A stretch of 37,966 nt of DNA. Origin: Campylobacter concisus. Its GTDB lineage: Bacteria; Campylobacterota; Campylobacteria; Campylobacterales; Campylobacteraceae. The position numbers were made by a program, and so were the translations under genes. The stretch lies in contig NZ_PPCG01000056.1 of the NCBI RefSeq assembly GCF_002913745.1, positions 1 to 37,966 of the forward strand, given 5' to 3'. Below are positions 17,794 to 25,893 of the stretch, in pieces. The notes under the pieces were generated by a model. The model was not told the DNA's origin, did no database searches, and saw only the letters and a program-made list of their open reading frames with translations. How positions within the stretch are numbered: position 1 is the stretch's first letter; each line of letters opens with the position of its first letter.

Positions 17794-18302
17794 ATTTTGA
17801 GCTTTCTTGGCTTTTGCGCCCTAAATGCACTTTGTTTTCTTATCTTTTTTTGAAGCATCATAAGTGCATACTGAAGCGTCTCTGGGCGCGGGGCACAGCC
17901 CGGGATGTAGATATCGACGGGGATTATGCGGTCTACACCTTGAACGGTCGAGTAGGTGTTAAACATGCCACCAGTGTTTGCGCAGCTACCCATCGAGATG
18001 ACCCACTTTGGCTCAGGCATCTGGTCGTAAAGCCGCCTTGTAAATTCAGCGTGCTTTTTAGTTAGCGTGCCAGCTATAATCATCACCTCTGAGTGCCTTG
18101 GACTAGCCCTAAAAATGGTGCCAAATCTATCAAAGTCATATCTGCTAGCACCACTTGCCATCATCTCGATCGCACAGCATGCAAGCCCGTAGCTAAGCGC
18201 CCAAAGTGAGTTGCTCCTGCCCCACTGCACGAGCTTATCAACGGTTGTTAAAACTACTGGCAGACCGCCATTTGCAGCGTAGTTTATCTGATGCTTTGCC
18301 AT
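17790..18302 (-). CDS. nuoB: complex I subunit B (N2 cluster)
   Basis: 170 residues. The tandem cysteines C42-C43 ([13 protein letters not shown]) with C107 ([12 protein letters not shown]) and C136 ([10 protein letters not shown]) are the four ligands of cluster N2, the last donor to quinone. The DNA encodes the typical epsilonproteobacterial N-terminus [13 protein letters not shown]. The start lies 19 bp inside the 3' end of nuoA. A basic tail ([10 protein letters not shown]) ends the protein. Confidence 0.98.
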   Translation of the reverse strand: MAKHQINYAANGGLPVVLTTVDKLVQWGRSNSLWALSYGLACCAIEMMASGASRYDFDRFGTIFRASPRHSEVMIIAGTLTKKHAEFTRRLYDQMPEPKWVISMGSCANTGGMFNTYSTVQGVDRIIPVDIYIPGCAPRPETLQYALMMLQKKIRKQSAFRAQKPRKLKI

Positions 18303-18673
18303 TTAAAGACTCCTTTTTGCCAAGCGTAGGCAAAGCCGATGAGTAAGATCGCCACAAAAAGCAGCATCTCAATGAGCCCAAATAGCCCAAGCAGCCTAAA
18401 ATCCACCGCCCACGGATACATAAAAATGACCTCAACGTCAAATAAAATAAATAAAATTCCATAAAAAAAGTAGTGGATATTTATCTTATTTGGCTGCTTT
18501 ACGGTTGTCGGTCCGCACTCGTAAAAGCCAACTTTTAAGCGCTCGGTGTTGCGGTTGGCTAGCTTTTTGCTTATTTTTGAAGATAAAAATGTTATCAGAC
18601 TAAATGAACATGTAGCTAACAAAAGTATGATAAAAGCGCCAAGATAGGTGCTATCAAGCTCTGAGTGTGACAT
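18284..18673 (-). CDS. nuoA: complex I subunit A
   Basis: 129 residues from the ATG at 18673 and three membrane helices. The alternative TTG at 18697 is rejected because AAAAAAGGCG, the best ribosome binding site, lies between the two. The conserved loop [19 protein letters not shown] and the second helix [20 protein letters not shown] with D-V-E identify NuoA, which contacts NuoH and NuoJ at the quinone funnel. First gene of the operon. It overlaps nuoB by 19 bp. Confidence 0.96.
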   Translation of the reverse strand: MSHSELDSTYLGAFIILLLATCSFSLITFLSSKISKKLANRNTERLKVGFYECGPTTVKQPNKINIHYFFYGILFILFDVEVIFMYPWAVDFRLLGLFGLIEMLLFVAILLIGFAYAWQKGVFKWQSIR

Positions 18674-18698
18674 ACTTCGCCTTTTTTGATTTTTCAAA

Positions 18699-18704
18699 AT
18701 TCTA
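18699..18704 (-). promoter_or_regulatory. possible -10 element of the nuo operon
   Basis: TAGAAT on the minus strand lies 25 bp before the nuoA start, behind an AT-rich stretch (TAAATTTAAATT). No good -35 is visible, which is usual for Campylobacter sigma70 promoters. The nuo genes could also be reached by read-through from the ABC exporter gene 107 bp upstream. Confidence 0.3.
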
Positions 18705-18724
18705 CTAAATTTAAATTTATTTGA

Positions 18725-18742
18725 TCTTGAAATAGCTCAAGA
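18725..18742 (-). terminator. weak hairpin between the ABC exporter gene and nuoA
   Basis: TCTTGA and TCAAGA form a 6-bp stem with a 6-nt loop. The transcribed strand continues TCAAATAAATTT, not a clean U-run. It could end the upstream transcript weakly or act as a pause site. Confidence 0.25.
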
Positions 18743-18780
18743 GTAGCGCACTCAAATCTCTTTTTGTGTAAAAAATACTC

Positions 18781-20415
18781 TTATTTTATCTTCTCAACGG
18801 CGTCTTTTGCAGCACTTATGCGCTCAGCCTCATCAAGCTCGCGCACAAAGCCGTCTTTTACTAAAATGATCCTAGTTGCCACGTCAAAGTAGCTATCATC
18901 GTGGCTTACGGCGATGACGCTTATGCCTTTGCTTTGCAAAAACGGCAAAATTTCTTTATAAAATTTACGCTTAAATAATGGGTCTTGATCGGCCGCCCAC
19001 TCATCAAGGATAAGGATAGAGCGGCGCTCTAAGATGGCTATTAGCAGGCTTAGTCGCTTTCGCTGACCGGTTGAGAGCTGCGTGGTGCTAAGTTTATTAT
19101 CAATGACACTTACCTTTTTATCTATCTCAAGCAGAGCCAAGAGCCCCTCTATATCGCTTTGGCTGGCAAAGCCGTCACGAGAGAGCGTTTGCGAAAATAG
19201 ATAAAAATCAGCAAAAATAGCACTTATCTTTGCTTGATAGCTTTGTAAATTTGCATCATCTATCTTTGTGCTATCAAGGTAAATTTCACCGCTACTTGGG
19301 CGGATAAGTCCGCAAAGAATGTTTATAAGCGTGCTTTTGCCGCTGCCATTTTTACCGATGATAAATGTTATCTCACCGCGTTTGATCTCTAAATTTACAT
19401 CATTTAGGCTAAATTTGCCCTGCTCGTAGTTGAAATTTATATCCTTTAGTCTGATACTTTGCCACTCGCCACTTAGACTATCGTCAAATTTAAAGCCCTC
19501 TTTAAATTCATTTAAATTTAAACTCATGATCTTTTCTAAGCTCACTTTTGCGCTAAGTGCGGCTGGTATGGAGCCAACCATGCTCATAAACGAGCCTCTT
19601 AAAAATAGTATCGTTAGACTGATACTAAGTGCTGTTTGCAGGCTCGCCCAGCCAAATGCCACGCACAAAAATACGCAAAGTCCGACTGCGCCAAGGAGCA
19701 TTACGTTTGTGAAATTATCACTTAGCGCGTGAAATACGTCAGCTTTTACCATGCTTTGGCGCTTCTTGTCGCCTGTCAAATTTAGCTCATCAAAGCAAAT
19801 TTGCGCTCTTGCTCTGTTTAGACTAAGCTCTCTATGCCCCTCAACGATGTCGTCGTAGTGCCTTTGCAGCGCGTCATCTTGCGTCCTTGAGTCTTTAAAG
19901 TAAAAGTGGATCTTTTTCATCAAAAGCGTGTTTATAAAAAGCGTTACGCCGATCCAAACGGCCAGAAATATAAAAACTTTTGGCGCGATCACGCAAAGAT
20001 AGATGCTAGCACAGATGATGAAAACTAGGCTTTGTATGAAGCCAGTAGCGCTCATAAAGGCAAATGTGATCGTTTTTATGTCGTTGTTTAGACTTGCTAT
20101 GATCTTTGCCTTGCCGATCTCGTTTATCACGCTATTTGGCGTGTCTAAAATTTGCTTTACGCTTTGGTATCTAAGCTCGTAAATAAATTTATGTCCAAAA
20201 TTTGTGAGTGAGATGTTTGCAGCGATGGCGCTTAGAAAAAAGAGGAGTAAAACCACTATAAATTTAACCGCCAAGGGAGCGTTAAATTCTTTTAAATTTA
20301 CAAGTTCGTTGTTGATAAAAGAGAGCGTCCAGACGCCAAGCCCGCTAAAGGCAAGCGTCAGGATCACTATTTTGATTATTGAAAAAAGATTGCTTTTTAT
20401 TAAATTTGCAAGCAT
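18781..20415 (-). CDS. ABC exporter of the SyrD/PvdE/YojI (cyclic peptide/siderophore) type
   Basis: 544 residues, a fused permease and ATPase. Six membrane helices lie in residues 1-300, and the nucleotide-binding domain runs from about 318. Walker A is G354-KNGSGK-S361, the signature LSTGQ is at 447-451, Walker B ILILDE at 467-472, and the H-loop His at 505. After Walker B the sequence WAADQDPLFKRKFYKEILP is characteristic of the SyrD/PvdE/YojI subfamily, which exports pyoverdine precursors, lipopeptides or lasso peptides. It starts at a TAATG junction with the upstream radical SAM gene, so the two are translationally coupled. No peptide synthetase or precursor gene is seen nearby, so the substrate is unknown. 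Confidence 0.87.
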   Translation of the reverse strand: MLANLIKSNLFSIIKIVILTLAFSGLGVWTLSFINNELVNLKEFNAPLAVKFIVVLLLFFLSAIAANISLTNFGHKFIYELRYQSVKQILDTPNSVINEIGKAKIIASLNNDIKTITFAFMSATGFIQSLVFIICASIYLCVIAPKVFIFLAVWIGVTLFINTLLMKKIHFYFKDSRTQDDALQRHYDDIVEGHRELSLNRARAQICFDELNLTGDKKRQSMVKADVFHALSDNFTNVMLLGAVGLCVFLCVAFGWASLQTALSISLTILFLRGSFMSMVGSIPAALSAKVSLEKIMSLNLNEFKEGFKFDDSLSGEWQSIRLKDINFNYEQGKFSLNDVNLEIKRGEITFIIGKNGSGKSTLINILCGLIRPSSGEIYLDSTKIDDANLQSYQAKISAIFADFYLFSQTLSRDGFASQSDIEGLLALLEIDKKVSVIDNKLSTTQLSTGQRKRLSLLIAILERRSILILDEWAADQDPLFKRKFYKEILPFLQSKGISVIAVSHDDSYFDVATRIILVKDGFVRELDEAERISAAKDAVEKIK

Positions 20416-21779
20416 TACATGGCAGCACGTGGCTGAATGATGTTTTGATCAAATTTTTGCTCGGTATTTTCACTCATGATGTGAAGCACCTTGCTGCGTT
20501 TGATCTTTGCGTCATCCTTAAATATCGCGCGCACCTTGTCCATGCCAGCGTAGAAGTCTCGCATAAGCACGACGCAGATGTATTTGCCAAAAAATGTTGG
20601 CTTGATAACGCCATTTTCTTCGTAGATCGCATTTACAAGTTTTAGCAAGCTAAGCTCGACAAATAGGTCTTTGTTGATGTTTGCCTCGTTTTGCTCATTA
20701 TAGGTTTTGATATCCACGGCACCGTCAAAAAGCCTTGTTAAAAATGTATATTTTAGTCTCTCTTTTTTGCTAAATGCGCATTTTGCGATGACTGGGCTTT
20801 GTCTTTCTTTGATCTTTCTGCCGTAGTCAAGTAGGTTAAAGGCATTTATCACAAGCTCGCCGTTTAAGAAGCTAAACGCGCCACTACCAACGCCCACGTA
20901 CTCTAAATTTGAGCCTACATATTCGTCGCGAAGGTCTGCGCTTTTTTCATTTGAAAACGCCCAAGCGTTGCTTTGCTTATAGCCACCTTTAGCAAATTCA
21001 CTCACGATGATCTCGTAAAATTCGCGCTCATTATCGACGTTTGAGACGCCAAGTGCGCGGGCGATGTTCTCTCTTGTTAGCTCTGATTTCATGAGCGGAT
21101 AGAAGGTGATTTGCTGTGGAGAGATCGATTTTGCAGTGTTTATGTCGTTTATTAGCTGCTCTTTTGTTTGATTTGGCAGGTTAAAGATGAGATCTAGGCT
21201 GATAACTGGGATCTTGCCGATAGCCAGCTCTATCTTTCTTTTTGTCTCCTCGGCTGAGCCAAATTTCTCATATCTGCCAACCCTTTTTAAAGTCTCATCA
21301 TCAAAGCTTTGCACGCCTACGCTTAAGCGGTTGATGAGCCCATCAAAACGGCTTAGGCTCTCTGGTGAGATATGATTTGGGTCGCTCTCTGCTGAGATGT
21401 CCTCTATGCTAAAGAGATCTTTTGCTAGCTTTAGCGTCTTTTCAAGCTCTGGCTCGTTTATAAGCGTCGTACCACCGCCCACATAAAGCGAGTCAAAGTC
21501 AAAACCAGCCTCTTTTATCTGCCTCATCTCCTCGCGTAAATTTTCAAAGTAAATTTTGGCAAGCTCATGCTCGTAGTGGTACTTGTGAAACGAGCAATAC
21601 GGGCAAAATGTGTGACAAAATGGCACGTGAGCGTAGAGCATATACTTTTTGTCTTTTTTTGGAGTTTTGGTGTAAGTCGTGTTTAAAATGTCTATGTTAA
21701 ATTCGTTATATAGCGATTTTTGTATAGAATTATGAGCGTAATTTACAGCAAAACTCTCAATGATATTTTTAAAAATCAT
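20415..21779 (-). CDS. radical SAM protein of the HemN/HemW/ChuW family
   Basis: 454 residues. The [4Fe-4S]/SAM motif is HVPFC55-HTF-C59-PY-C62, with the SAM-binding GGGTT at 101-105. Further HemN-type motifs are SAESDPNHIS and RLSVGVQSFDDETLKRVGRYE, then ISLDLIFNLPNQTKEQL. A C-terminal HemN-like domain is present (LKYTFLTRLFDGAVDI). Family members include the anaerobic coproporphyrinogen oxidase HemN, the heme chaperone HemW and the anaerobic heme-opening enzymes ChuW/HutW. A similar stand-alone gene lies near cmeABC in C. jejuni (remembered as Cj0363c). Substrate cannot be chosen from sequence alone. Ribosome binding site AAGGCG. Coupled to the ABC exporter by TAATG. Confidence 0.85.
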   Translation of the reverse strand: MIFKNIIESFAVNYAHNSIQKSLYNEFNIDILNTTYTKTPKKDKKYMLYAHVPFCHTFCPYCSFHKYHYEHELAKIYFENLREEMRQIKEAGFDFDSLYVGGGTTLINEPELEKTLKLAKDLFSIEDISAESDPNHISPESLSRFDGLINRLSVGVQSFDDETLKRVGRYEKFGSAEETKRKIELAIGKIPVISLDLIFNLPNQTKEQLINDINTAKSISPQQITFYPLMKSELTRENIARALGVSNVDNEREFYEIIVSEFAKGGYKQSNAWAFSNEKSADLRDEYVGSNLEYVGVGSGAFSFLNGELVINAFNLLDYGRKIKERQSPVIAKCAFSKKERLKYTFLTRLFDGAVDIKTYNEQNEANINKDLFVELSLLKLVNAIYEENGVIKPTFFGKYICVVLMRDFYAGMDKVRAIFKDDAKIKRSKVLHIMSENTEQKFDQNIIQPRAAM

Positions 21780-21969
21780 AATTAATCGCCTTAAATAAGT
21801 TAATTTTAATTTAGTCCATTAGGATAGCCAAATTTTAATAAATTTAGCCTTGCATTAACGTAAATTTTGAGTAAAAAATGCAATCATTTTTTAAATTTTC
21901 TATTTTTACAAACCTGCGATTTTTACATATCTAACTCGCTTTTGCTCTATAAATTTAAGCTTAGCCTAC

Positions 21970-23286
21970 TTACTCTTTTACTCTTGAGATGACCTTGCTT
22001 GAGTCAAGCTCAAATTTCACTCCGTCTTTTGTCTGCAAGTAGTAAAATTTACCGATATTGCAAAGTGACTTCACATCATAAATTTTAACCGCCTTTTCAT
22101 CTATCTCGCAAGGCGTTTGCTCTTTGCCTTTTGTCTCGCAAAGTGAGCTAGGTAGCGCTTTTAACGCACTTTTATCTACAAGCAAAAATTTATAATCCAC
22201 ATCGCCTATGTTAAAGGTTTTTGCTGTGTATTTGATAAACAAAAGTGAGTTTGAAACGATCATAAGCGAAAGCGCAGCGTAAAAAATAAATAAAAAGTCC
22301 CTTGTCTCTTTGATGCTCGCAACGCCCAGCATAAAAGAGAGCATAAACGAGCAAAAGAGTATCCAAAGTGCCAAAAATCCACCATCTTTTAAGACAACAA
22401 CCGAAATGATAAAAAGCAAAAGCATGATAAGCGATAAAAGATAGATGATGAAATTTGATCTATCTTTAAAGAAAACTGCCAAATTTACCCCAGCATAAGA
22501 GAGCAAAAGTAGCGATAAAATGGCGCCCCAGCCGTAGTTTAGCTTGAATGCCGCAAAGGCTAAAATGGCAAATGAGATGAGCGTTAAAAAATAGATGAAA
22601 TTTGAGCTATAAAAAAATAGAAATTTTGGCTTTTTAAATTTATATTTTTTATCATCATTTTGATAAAGGTAGGAGACAAAGACCAAGATAGCGATCTCAA
22701 AAGCTGTCACGATCGCGGTCGCACAAAAGAGCAAAATGCCTGTAAATATCATCTCAGCGCTATCTAAACTCGGAAAATAGCCGATCTCAAAGCCAAAATA
22801 CAAAAAGTAGCAAAGCATGCTAACGACTGGAACGATGAAATTTGAGTGTTTAAAGAAAAAAGCAACACACTCTTTTATGAAATTTGCCTTTAAATTTGCC
22901 GAGTGCTCGCCAAGACGGCTCTCAAAATACGAATTAGAAAGCAGCTCATTTTTTATCTTTTCAAGGCGCTCCTCCTCGCTATCTGCTGCGCCTTTATAAA
23001 TTTCATAGTTTTTGTCTTCAAAATCCTTTGTGATCTCATCTTTTATGTCTAAGATCACAAAGCAAATTCGCTCTTTTAGCTCGCTAAGCTCCTTTGAAAT
23101 TTCAGCGTAATTTGTCCTATTTAGCTTTAAATAAAGCTCGCATTCGTTTTCTAAAAACGCTATTAGCCTACCTTGTTTGCTGCCTATGATATGAGAGTTT
23201 AAAAACCTAGCCTTAATAAAATTTATAAATTTACTAGCCTCTTTTACGCTCTCATCTTTTTCATCTAAAATGTCTTGATAACTCAA
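21970..23286 (-). CDS. polytopic membrane protein of unknown function
   Basis: 438 residues, not recognised. Residues 1-145 are soluble, charged and helix-rich (likely coiled coil, e.g. ISKELSELKERICFVILDIK). About eight membrane helices follow (about 148-365), and then a soluble C-terminal part of about 75 residues with three cysteines. The start is TTG at 23286. An in-frame TAG lies 12 bp upstream, no other in-frame ATG occurs before the first membrane helix, and AGGA is suitably placed. It lies 29 bp behind the DUF2314 gene and 190 bp before the radical SAM gene, all on the same strand. The soluble-membrane-soluble layout would fit a sensor or channel-like protein, but no motif supports either. 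Confidence 0.7.
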   Translation of the reverse strand: MSYQDILDEKDESVKEASKFINFIKARFLNSHIIGSKQGRLIAFLENECELYLKLNRTNYAEISKELSELKERICFVILDIKDEITKDFEDKNYEIYKGAADSEEERLEKIKNELLSNSYFESRLGEHSANLKANFIKECVAFFFKHSNFIVPVVSMLCYFLYFGFEIGYFPSLDSAEMIFTGILLFCATAIVTAFEIAILVFVSYLYQNDDKKYKFKKPKFLFFYSSNFIYFLTLISFAILAFAAFKLNYGWGAILSLLLLSYAGVNLAVFFKDRSNFIIYLLSLIMLLLFIISVVVLKDGGFLALWILFCSFMLSFMLGVASIKETRDFLFIFYAALSLMIVSNSLLFIKYTAKTFNIGDVDYKFLLVDKSALKALPSSLCETKGKEQTPCEIDEKAVKIYDVKSLCNIGKFYYLQTKDGVKFELDSSKVISRVKE

Positions 23287-23315
23287 ATTTAAATCCTAAA
23301 AATTTACACAAAATG

Positions 23316-24107
23316 CTATTTAAGCACCTTTGCGATTTCGCTCCAGCCTATTTGCTTAGCAAGCTGGGCTGCGGTTTTGCCACTTTTTGTGCGGGCGTTT
23401 TTGCTAGCACCATTTTCTAGCAAAAGATTTACGATCGTTAAATTCCCAGCAAGTGCCTCGTGGTGAAGCTGCGTAAAGCCAAGCTCATCGGTGTCTGCGA
23501 CCATGCTTGGATGCTCTTTTATATATTTTTCAACCTGATCACGCATATTTTTGCTCATCGGATGCTCTATCAAATTTTCTGGATGCTCTTTTTGCTCGAA
23601 AACTACCAAAATATCTTTAAAATCGCCAAAATCAAGCCCCCAAGCCGCGTCATGCTCAGCTAGCTCATCTTTTTGCATGCGTGAGCGCATCGCCTGCACG
23701 CTAAATCCGCCATAAGCACGTCCATCTATCGCAAAGAGCCAGTCGCTCATATCGGTAAATTTTGCGCTTATTTGATCGCCAACTTTGACGTTTTGCACGC
23801 TATCTGGCTCATTTACGAGCGTGCCATATATCGTCTCGCCGTCAAATTCAACGTCATTTACCCACATGTGCTCGCCAACTTCTTCGCCATTTATGACGTC
23901 TAAAAAGCAAATTTTTACCATCGCATAATCAAGCATAGGCGCGATCCTGCGGCGCTCCCAGTAAAGCTCACGCCAAAAATACTTAAAGCTCTCACGAGCG
24001 TGCTCAAATGCGTGCTGCATGTAGTCTTCGTCGCTACTTACAAAATAGATCGGCATCTGCTCGCCAAGGTCTATTTGCTTACCAAGTATTTTCTCAAAAA
24101 AGCCCAT
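23316..24107 (-). CDS. DUF2314 protein with C-terminal ankyrin repeats
   Basis: 263 residues, cytosolic. Residues about 25-165 match DUF2314: AFEHARESFKYFWRELYWE, then EHMWVNDVEFDGETIYGTL, NEPDSVQNVKVGD, SDWLFAIDGRAYGGFSVQA and the closing EHDAAWGLDFGD. A linker leads to two ankyrin-type repeats (about 207-263): DELGFTQLHHEALAGNLTIV, LLLENGASKNARTKSGKTAA and so on. The domain function is unknown, and ankyrin repeats bind proteins. The ATG at 24107 has an AAAAAGGAG site. First gene of this minus-strand group, preceded by 353 bp without a gene. Confidence 0.85.
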   Translation of the reverse strand: MGFFEKILGKQIDLGEQMPIYFVSSDEDYMQHAFEHARESFKYFWRELYWERRRIAPMLDYAMVKICFLDVINGEEVGEHMWVNDVEFDGETIYGTLVNEPDSVQNVKVGDQISAKFTDMSDWLFAIDGRAYGGFSVQAMRSRMQKDELAEHDAAWGLDFGDFKDILVVFEQKEHPENLIEHPMSKNMRDQVEKYIKEHPSMVADTDELGFTQLHHEALAGNLTIVNLLLENGASKNARTKSGKTAAQLAKQIGWSEIAKVLK

Positions 24108-24460
24108 TTTTACTCCTTTTTAGAATTTAGATAGATCAAATTTAAATAAAACAATAAGGCGAAATTTCATCCACGAATACGCCAAATTTTAGATACAAAA
24201 TCATGCGAAATTTTAAATGTAAAAGTCACGCAGCTATTTCACAAATTTAGCCTGCAAGTCTGCAAGATTTCACTATAAAAACCATGCGACGTTTTCGCAA
24301 AATTAGGCGAGGCGATTTAAATTTTTGTGACGGGAGTTACCGAGTTGGTAATGACCGAGCAAAAATTTGAATCAACGACGTATAATAAAGCGAAAATATG
24401 CGATATAGCCTGCGGAGCGAGAATTTTTCTAGCTCATTTAAAGGCGCTCACGAGAAGCCA
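24108..24460. other. intergenic region with degenerate repeats
   Basis: No gene is seen between the DUF2314 start and the yajQ end. At about 24168-24227 two imperfect direct repeats of about 28 bp follow each other (core GCSAAATTTTARATRYA, then TCAYGC), and a related word recurs near 24290. CTGCAAG occurs twice in tandem near 24253-24268. The second half holds the inverted-repeat element listed separately. The promoter of the DUF2314 gene must lie here, but no clear -10 stands out. Confidence 0.5.
24314..24373. repeat. 60-bp inverted-repeat element
   Basis: The 14-bp arms GATTTAAATTTTTG (24314-24327) and CAAAAATTTGAATC (24360-24373) are complementary apart from one G-T pair. They enclose a 32-bp core that itself folds (TTACC-gagtt-GGTAA, 24337-24351). 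The core has words GACGGGAG and GACCGAG. The composition is unlike the flanks, and no T-run follows on either strand. It looks like a structured intergenic element of REP/BIME type rather than a plain terminator of the yajQ operon. Only one copy is in this window. Confidence 0.55.
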
Positions 24461-24958
24461 TTATTTTAGGTTTTTAAAGCTTATCGGAAGCTCTAGGTTT
24501 AGCCCCCTAACCAGCTTTATACACTCCTGCAGATCGTCTATGCTTTTGCTTGTCACTCTGATCTCTTCACCCCTGATCTGCGCACTTACTTTGATCTTTG
24601 AGTCCTTGATAGCCTTGGTGATCTTTTTTGAGTTTTCGCCGTCAAGAGTGTCGTTTAGCTTTAGCGTTGCCTTTAAATTTCCCCCACTCGCTGGCTCTCT
24701 TTTTGTCTCTGTGATCGCCACTGGTGGGATGTTGCGCTTGATGAGCTTTGAGATCACGACATCTTTTAGAGCGTCGATCTTGTTGTCACTTGAGCTAAGA
24801 AGCGTGATAAATTTCTCTTTTTCATTTAGCTCTACTTCAGCCGCAAGCCCCTTAAAGTCATACCTCGCAGCGATCTCTTTTTTAGCCGTCTCAAGAGCGT
24901 TTTTAACCTCCATCATATCGACTTCAGCGCTTATATCAAAGCTATGTTCGCTTGCCAT
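24461..24958 (-). CDS. yajQ: YajQ family nucleotide-binding protein
   Basis: 165 residues, full length for the family. Motifs are [34 protein letters not shown], the glycine/lysine region [33 protein letters not shown] and [19 protein letters not shown], ending LELPISFKN. YajQ proteins bind RNA/nucleotides, and in Xanthomonas the homologue binds cyclic di-GMP, so a signalling role is possible but not shown here. The ribosome binding site is AAAGGA. It lies 3 bp behind the dehydrogenase gene. Last gene of the operon that starts at 28324. Confidence 0.93.
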   Translation of the reverse strand: MASEHSFDISAEVDMMEVKNALETAKKEIAARYDFKGLAAEVELNEKEKFITLLSSSDNKIDALKDVVISKLIKRNIPPVAITETKREPASGGNLKATLKLNDTLDGENSKKITKAIKDSKIKVSAQIRGEEIRVTSKSIDDLQECIKLVRGLNLELPISFKNLK

Positions 24959-24961
24959 TTT

Positions 24962-25891
24962 CTATCCTTTTATAAATTCTTCTATATTTTTAACTATCAG
25001 TGAAATTAGCCGTTTTCTAGCCTCCAAACTGCCCCATGCTACGTGCGGCGTGATGAGTAGATTTTCTTTGTTTTTTACATTTAAAAATGGGCTATTTTTG
25101 CTCATTGGCTCGCTTTCTAAAACGTCGGTGCCAAAGCGTAAATTTCTCTCATCTATCGCCCTTGCCATCGCTGCTTCATCCACTATGCCGCCACGTCCTA
25201 AATTTAGCACTATCGCCTCATCTTTTAGCAAATTTATCTCGTTTATGCCTAGTAAATTTCTAGTCTTTTCATTTAGCGGTGCGTGGATGCTGATGATGTC
25301 GCTGCTTCTTAATAGCTCATATAGGCTTTTTTGCTTAAATTCGCTATTTTTATTTGCTCCGCTTGTCGAGTAGTAGCTAACGTTTGCGCCAAATGCACGT
25401 GCTGCCGCCGCCACGCCGCATCCTATCTCGCCAAGTCCGATGATGCCAAATTCTTTGCCAGCGATCTCGCTGATATCTGCACCAAGATAGGTGAAAATTT
25501 CACTCTTCATCCACTCGCCACTTTTTACGTAGTGATCGTAAAATTTGATGCGATTTGTTAGCTCAAAAAGCAAGGCAAATGTGTGCTGAACGACGCTTGG
25601 GGTTGAGTAGCCAGCGACGTTTTTAACAGCTATGTTTTTAGCTTTTGCGTGCTCTAGATCGACATTATTCATGCCAGTTGCGCTTATGCAAATAAGCTTT
25701 AAATTTAGCGCATCCATCACGGCTTTGTCGATGACGACCTTGTTTGTGATGACGACGTCAACGCCCTTTAGACGTGGCACGACCTCTTCGCTCTTGGTTT
25801 TTTGGTAGCTGATAAACTCGCCAAATTTCTTAAAAACACTAAGATCAACGTTTTCTCCAAGCGTTGCCGCGTCCAAACAAACAATCTTCAT
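24962..25891 (-). CDS. D-2-hydroxyacid dehydrogenase
   Basis: 309 residues. The NAD-binding motif is G152-LGEI-G157 in a Rossmann fold. The catalytic residues of the family are R233 (NLGRGGIVDEA), E261 (TDVLESEP) and H283 (TPHVAWGS). The hinge NVAGYSTPSVVQHTFALLFE is typical. It catalyses NAD(P)H-linked reduction of a 2-keto acid (glycerate, lactate or similar). The substrate cannot be fixed from sequence. AAGGAC ribosome binding site. 2 bp separate it from the glutathionylspermidine-synthase-like gene, and the same neighbourhood (Cj0372-Cj0373) is remembered from C. jejuni. Confidence 0.92.
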   Translation of the reverse strand: MKIVCLDAATLGENVDLSVFKKFGEFISYQKTKSEEVVPRLKGVDVVITNKVVIDKAVMDALNLKLICISATGMNNVDLEHAKAKNIAVKNVAGYSTPSVVQHTFALLFELTNRIKFYDHYVKSGEWMKSEIFTYLGADISEIAGKEFGIIGLGEIGCGVAAAARAFGANVSYYSTSGANKNSEFKQKSLYELLRSSDIISIHAPLNEKTRNLLGINEINLLKDEAIVLNLGRGGIVDEAAMARAIDERNLRFGTDVLESEPMSKNSPFLNVKNKENLLITPHVAWGSLEARKRLISLIVKNIEEFIKG

Positions 25892-25893
25892 CT

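Noticed and set aside
21780..21969. A possible precursor peptide gene before the radical SAM gene, as in a modified-peptide cluster.
   Set aside because: The only ATG-started frame found is about 10 codons with no ribosome binding site, so no precursor can be supported here.
24327..25373. A 348-codon plus-strand open frame.
   Set aside because: It is antisense to yajQ and the dehydrogenase, whose conserved motifs are on the minus strand. Its first codons come from the inverted-repeat element.
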